A stretch of 64,000 nt of DNA from an uncultured Marvinbryantia sp. (GTDB lineage: Bacteria > Bacillota > Clostridia > Lachnospirales > Lachnospiraceae), in the NCBI RefSeq assembly GCF_905201705.1, contig NZ_CAJKOX010000004.1, positions 1 through 64,000 on the forward strand, written 5' to 3'. This document shows, piece by piece, positions 60,990-64,000 of the stretch. The position numbers and the translations under genes are program-made. Numbering within the stretch: position 1 is the stretch's first letter; each line of letters opens with the position of its first letter. The notes under the pieces are model-generated. The model worked only from the letters and a program-made list of their open reading frames with translations, did not search any database and was not told the origin of the DNA.

Positions 60990-62366
60990 ATGCAACAAAC
61001 CCAGGTAAAAGAAAACAAAATGGGCGTCATGCCTATCCCGAAGCTGCTGATCTCCATGTCGCTGCCGATCATGCTCTCGATGCTGGTGCAGGCGCTCTAC
61101 AATATCGTAGACAGCATTTTTGTATCCAGAATCGACGAGTATGCGCTGACCGCCGTTTCGCTGGCGTTCCCCGTGCAGAATCTGATGACAGCGGTTGCAT
61201 CCGGCACCTGCGTCGGCATAAATGCGCTGCTTTCGCGCAGTCTTGGCGCAAAGAACGAGCGCGACGCCAGCCTTGCAGCCAACAACGGCATTTTTCTCGG
61301 CATTCTCAGCTATATCGTGTTTGCGCTGATGGGGATTTTCGGCTCCCGGTTTTTCTTCGCCGTCCAGATAAAAAAAGCGTCCGAGGCACTTATTATCGAA
61401 TACGGTACGCAGTACCTCACCATCATTCTCACCTGCTCGTTCGGCGTTTTTATGCAGTTTACCTTCGAGCGTCTCCTGCAGGCGACCGGAAAAACCTTTT
61501 ACACCATGATCACCCAGGGACTCGGCGCGATCATTAACATTATCCTCGATCCGATCATGATCTTCGGTCTCTTTGGAATGCCGAAAATGGGCGTTGCGGG
61601 AGCGGCAGTCGCCACCGTCATCGGACAGATCATTGCCATGCTGCTCGCCCTGTTTTTTAATCTGAAGAAAAATTCTGAAATCCATATCACGCTGAAGAGA
61701 TTTCGCCCCAACGGACGCATTATCCGCACCATTTACGCGGTCGGCGTTCCCTCCATTATCATGATCGCGATCGGCTCGGTAATGAATTTCTGCTTCAATA
61801 AAATTCTGCTGATGTTTACCTCGACGGCAACCGCGGTATTCGGCGTTTATTTCAAGCTGAACAGCTTCGCGTTCATGCCGGTGTTTGGTCTGAACAACGG
61901 CATGATCCCGATCATTGCCTACAACTATGGTGCCGCAAATAAAAACCGCATCAAGGATACTATAAAGCTGAGCGTCTTCATTGCCGTCGCTATCATGATC
62001 CTTGGTCTGCTGGTGTTCCAGCTCATACCGGATAAGCTTCTGCTGCTCTTTAACGCATCGGAAAATATGCTGGAGATCGGCGTGCCCGCGCTGCGCATCA
62101 TCAGCCTGAGCTTCTTGTTTGCCGGATACTGCATTGTGATCAGTTCCGTGTTCCAGGCGCTCGGCAACGGCGTTTACAGTCTGATCGTATCGGTGGCTCG
62201 TCAGCTCCTGGTGCTTGTGCCGGCGGCATATCTGCTCGCCGTCACGGTCGGTCTAAACGCGGTATGGTGGAGCTTCAATATTGCCGAAATCGTTTCGCTG
62301 ATCTTAAGTACCATACTTCTCAAAAAAATCTACAAAGAAAAGGTACAGCCGCTTACGGCTCAATGA
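60990..62366 (+). CDS. MATE-family efflux transporter
   Basis: A 458-residue, twelve-span MATE pump, paralogous to the one at 20477 (shared PLPIMLSMLVQALYNIVDS-type opening and PIIAYNYGAANKNR in the second half) but not close in sequence. It probably exports cationic drugs or metabolites. Its leader has a hairpin but no intrinsic terminator, unlike the first pump. Confidence 0.94.
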   Translation: MQQTQVKENKMGVMPIPKLLISMSLPIMLSMLVQALYNIVDSIFVSRIDEYALTAVSLAFPVQNLMTAVASGTCVGINALLSRSLGAKNERDASLAANNGIFLGILSYIVFALMGIFGSRFFFAVQIKKASEALIIEYGTQYLTIILTCSFGVFMQFTFERLLQATGKTFYTMITQGLGAIINIILDPIMIFGLFGMPKMGVAGAAVATVIGQIIAMLLALFFNLKKNSEIHITLKRFRPNGRIIRTIYAVGVPSIIMIAIGSVMNFCFNKILLMFTSTATAVFGVYFKLNSFAFMPVFGLNNGMIPIIAYNYGAANKNRIKDTIKLSVFIAVAIMILGLLVFQLIPDKLLLLFNASENMLEIGVPALRIISLSFLFAGYCIVISSVFQALGNGVYSLIVSVARQLLVLVPAAYLLAVTVGLNAVWWSFNIAEIVSLILSTILLKKIYKEKVQPLTAQ

Positions 62367-62378
62367 TACATAATATAA

Positions 62379-62396
62379 GGGCAGATTTCTCTGCCC
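62379..62396. terminator. hairpin between MATE and DUF4250 genes
   Basis: GGGCAG/CTGCCC with a six-base loop. On the minus strand it is followed by TTATATTAT, so it more likely ends the clpB/DUF4250 transcript than the MATE one. Confidence 0.55.
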
Positions 62397-62401
62397 CCGT
62401 C

Positions 62402-62575
62402 TTATAAAAACTTATTCAGTTGGGCGTCGTATTCATAGCCGACGCCCTTTAATTTTTCCACCAGCTCATCTTTATCCAGCTCCAGCCCCTCCGCGAGCGC
62501 GTCCAGGCTGGGATAGAAATCGCGAAGCTGTGTATTGACATAGCTTAACAGCATCATCGGATCCTTCGGTATCAT
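62402..62575 (-). CDS. DUF4250 small protein
   Basis: The 57-residue protein starts MIPKDPMMLLSYVNTQLRDF and continues YPSLDALAEGLELDKDELVEKL, matching the small DUF4250 family of Firmicutes. Its ATG overlaps the clpB stop (ATGA), so translation is coupled to clpB. Function unknown, and no domain beyond the family. Confidence 0.85.
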   Translation of the reverse strand: MIPKDPMMLLSYVNTQLRDFYPSLDALAEGLELDKDELVEKLKGVGYEYDAQLNKFL

Positions 62576-64000
62576 GCGCGCACCTCCGCCGTCAGCCTGC
62601 CGTCCTTTACGTCAAGCGTGATCACATCGCCGCCGCGCACATCGCCGGAAAGGATCTCCCGCGCCGCCATCGTCTCCACATTTTTCTGCAGGAACCGCTT
62701 CAGCGGTCTCGCGCCGTACATCGGATCGTAGCCGCCGTCAATGATGAATGCCTTCGCCGCGTCCGTGAGCTGCAGAGAAATATCCTGGGCTTCCAGACGT
62801 TTATTGAGATCCGCCATCATCAGATCTACGATATGTCCGATGTTTTCCTTCGTCAGCGGCTTGAACATAATGATCTCGTCAAGACGGTTCAGAAACTCCG
62901 GACGGAAATGTGCCCGCAGATCGTTCATCACCAGCTCCTCGCATTCCGGTCTGATCGTGCCGTCGTCCTCGATGCCCTCCAGCAGATAAGAGGAACCGAT
63001 GTTGGACGTCATGATCAGAATGGTATTCTTAAAGTCGACCGTTCTGCCCTGGGAATCGGTGATGCGCCCGTCGTCCAGCACCTGCAGAAGCACGTTGAAC
63101 ACATCCGGGTGCGCCTTCTCGATCTCGTCAAACAGTACGACCGAATACGGCTTTCTGCGCACCGCCTCCGTAAGCTGACCGCCCTCCTCGTAGCCGACAT
63201 ATCCGGGAGGCGCTCCGATCAGACGCGATACGGAGTATTTCTCCATGTATTCACTCATGTCGATACGCACCATATTCTGCTCGTCGTCGAACAGGCTCTG
63301 TGCCAGTGCCTTCGCCAGCTCCGTTTTGCCGACACCGGTCGGTCCCATAAACAGGAAGGAGCCGATAGGCTTGGTCGGATCCTTGATACCCGCCTTGGAT
63401 CGCAGTATTGCGTCCGTCACCTTCTGCACGCCGTCATCCTGTCCGACCACGCGCTTGTGCAGCTCGCCGCTTAAATTCAGAATCTTACTCCGCTCGCTCT
63501 CGGTAAGCTTTGCCACCGGAATACCCGTCCAGCGGGAAATAATCCGGCTGATCTCCTCCTCGGTAACGCTCTCGTGTACCAGGGACAGATCTTTATTTTT
63601 CACCTTTTCTTCCTCGATTGCAAGCTGCTGCTGCAATTTCGGCAGCTCGCCGTACTGAAGCTGAGCCGCCCGGTTCAGATCGTACTCACGCTGTGCCTTC
63701 TCGATTTCTTTATTCATCGCCTCGATCTGCTCACGCAGCTTCGACAGGTTTTCCACAGCGCTCTTCTCGTTATCCCACTTTGCCTTCATGTTGGCAAATT
63801 CGTCCTTCAGCTCCGCCAGTTCCTTCTGCAGATTTGCCAGACGATCCTGACTGAGCTTATCGGTCTCCTTCTTCAGCGCCGCTTCCTCGATTTCCATCTG
63901 CATGACGCGGCGGCGCAGCTCATCCAGCTCTGTCGGCATGGAATCCATTTCCGTCTTGATCAGCGCGCACGCTTCATCTACAAGGTCGATCGCCTTATCC
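62572..64000 (-). CDS. clpB: ATP-dependent chaperone ClpB (C-terminal part, cut by window edge)
   Basis: The frame is open to the right edge, giving about 476 residues. It covers the coiled-coil middle domain (about 17-120, LANLQKELAELKDE..) and the second AAA+ module: Walker A GPTGVGKTELAKALA, Walker B VVLFDEIEKAHPDV, pore loop GYVGYEEGG, sensor MTSNIGSSYLL, arginine region RPEFLNRLDEI and the C-terminal DPMYGARPLKRFLQ. ClpB with DnaK reactivates aggregated proteins. The start and first AAA+ module lie outside the window. Confidence 0.96.
   Translation of the reverse strand, partial: DKAIDLVDEACALIKTEMDSMPTELDELRRRVMQMEIEEAALKKETDKLSQDRLANLQKELAELKDEFANMKAKWDNEKSAVENLSKLREQIEAMNKEIEKAQREYDLNRAAQLQYGELPKLQQQLAIEEEKVKNKDLSLVHESVTEEEISRIISRWTGIPVAKLTESERSKILNLSGELHKRVVGQDDGVQKVTDAILRSKAGIKDPTKPIGSFLFMGPTGVGKTELAKALAQSLFDDEQNMVRIDMSEYMEKYSVSRLIGAPPGYVGYEEGGQLTEAVRRKPYSVVLFDEIEKAHPDVFNVLLQVLDDGRITDSQGRTVDFKNTILIMTSNIGSSYLLEGIEDDGTIRPECEELVMNDLRAHFRPEFLNRLDEIIMFKPLTKENIGHIVDLMMADLNKRLEAQDISLQLTDAAKAFIIDGGYDPMYGARPLKRFLQKNVETMAAREILSGDVRGGDVITLDVKDGRLTAEVRA

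Overview
The window reads as chromosomal DNA of a Gram-positive, anaerobic, low-to-mid GC Clostridia member, most likely a Lachnospiraceae gut bacterium. Support: strong AGGAGG-type ribosome sites, a perfect CIRCE/HrcA operator, a YtrA-type GntR/ABC operon, YesM/YesN two-component regulation of a sugar ABC locus, VanW and DUF4080/DUF4250/DUF4364 proteins typical of this group, and a VanR/VanS-like pair. About 56 protein genes are supported, one of them (clpB) cut by the right edge. I saw no rRNA, tRNA or CRISPR array.

Layout. 1-1500: an IS110-family element with a 216-nt structured 5' noncoding region that could be its bridge RNA. 1568-5131: yaaA, an alkyltransferase-like protein without its cysteine, an EamA transporter, a small helical protein and mgsA. 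5366-15095: a nine-gene minus-strand cluster (RocB-like M20 hydrolase, class III aminotransferase, arginine-deiminase-fold enzyme, cytidylate-kinase-like protein, polar amino acid ABC transporter, 2-hydroxyacid dehydrogenase, Fe-alcohol dehydrogenase) facing a divergent GntR/FCD regulator at 15489. ATGTATAC-type palindromes lie at both divergent promoters, so this looks like a regulated catabolic island for an arginine/ornithine-like compound. 16508-20124: DUF3786 protein, PflA-like radical SAM protein, ECF sigma/anti-sigma pair. 20477-23901: MATE pump behind a terminator-bearing leader (candidate guanidine-IV riboswitch), solitary HicB, PTS enzyme I. 24201-27351: D,D-carboxypeptidase-like protein with the VanR/VanS-like pair. 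27649-31999: CIRCE-controlled hsp20, AGE-family epimerase/isomerase with a ROK regulator, a threonine-aldolase-like enzyme. 32155-33896: mgtE behind a long folded leader with mutually exclusive hairpins. 33945-41835: GH32 fructan/sucrose locus (two CUT1 permeases, YesM kinase, YesN regulator, binding protein, GH32). 41964-56159: small membrane protein, RlmD-like methyltransferase, YtrA-ABC operon, YhaM, MutS2, orphan response regulator, TrmL with an AIR-synthase-like protein, VanW with a 36-residue membrane protein, DUF4080 radical SAM protein, DUF4364. 56206-64000: TIGR01212 radical SAM protein, RarA, polysaccharide deacetylase, a membrane protein, a second MATE pump, DUF4250 and clpB.

Two features run through the whole window. 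Short tandem arrays (19 to 42 bp units) sit at gene edges or inside N- or C-terminal coding tails. Folded intergenic elements recur: a ~95-bp palindrome-rich element at 16211 and 59003, and a two-hairpin element at 15198 and 27524. The most interesting items are the IS110 noncoding RNA candidate, the mgtE leader switch, the decoy mini-ORF array before the DUF3786 gene, the amino-acid catabolic island with its operators, and the VanRS-like system next to a carboxypeptidase with a changed active-site motif.
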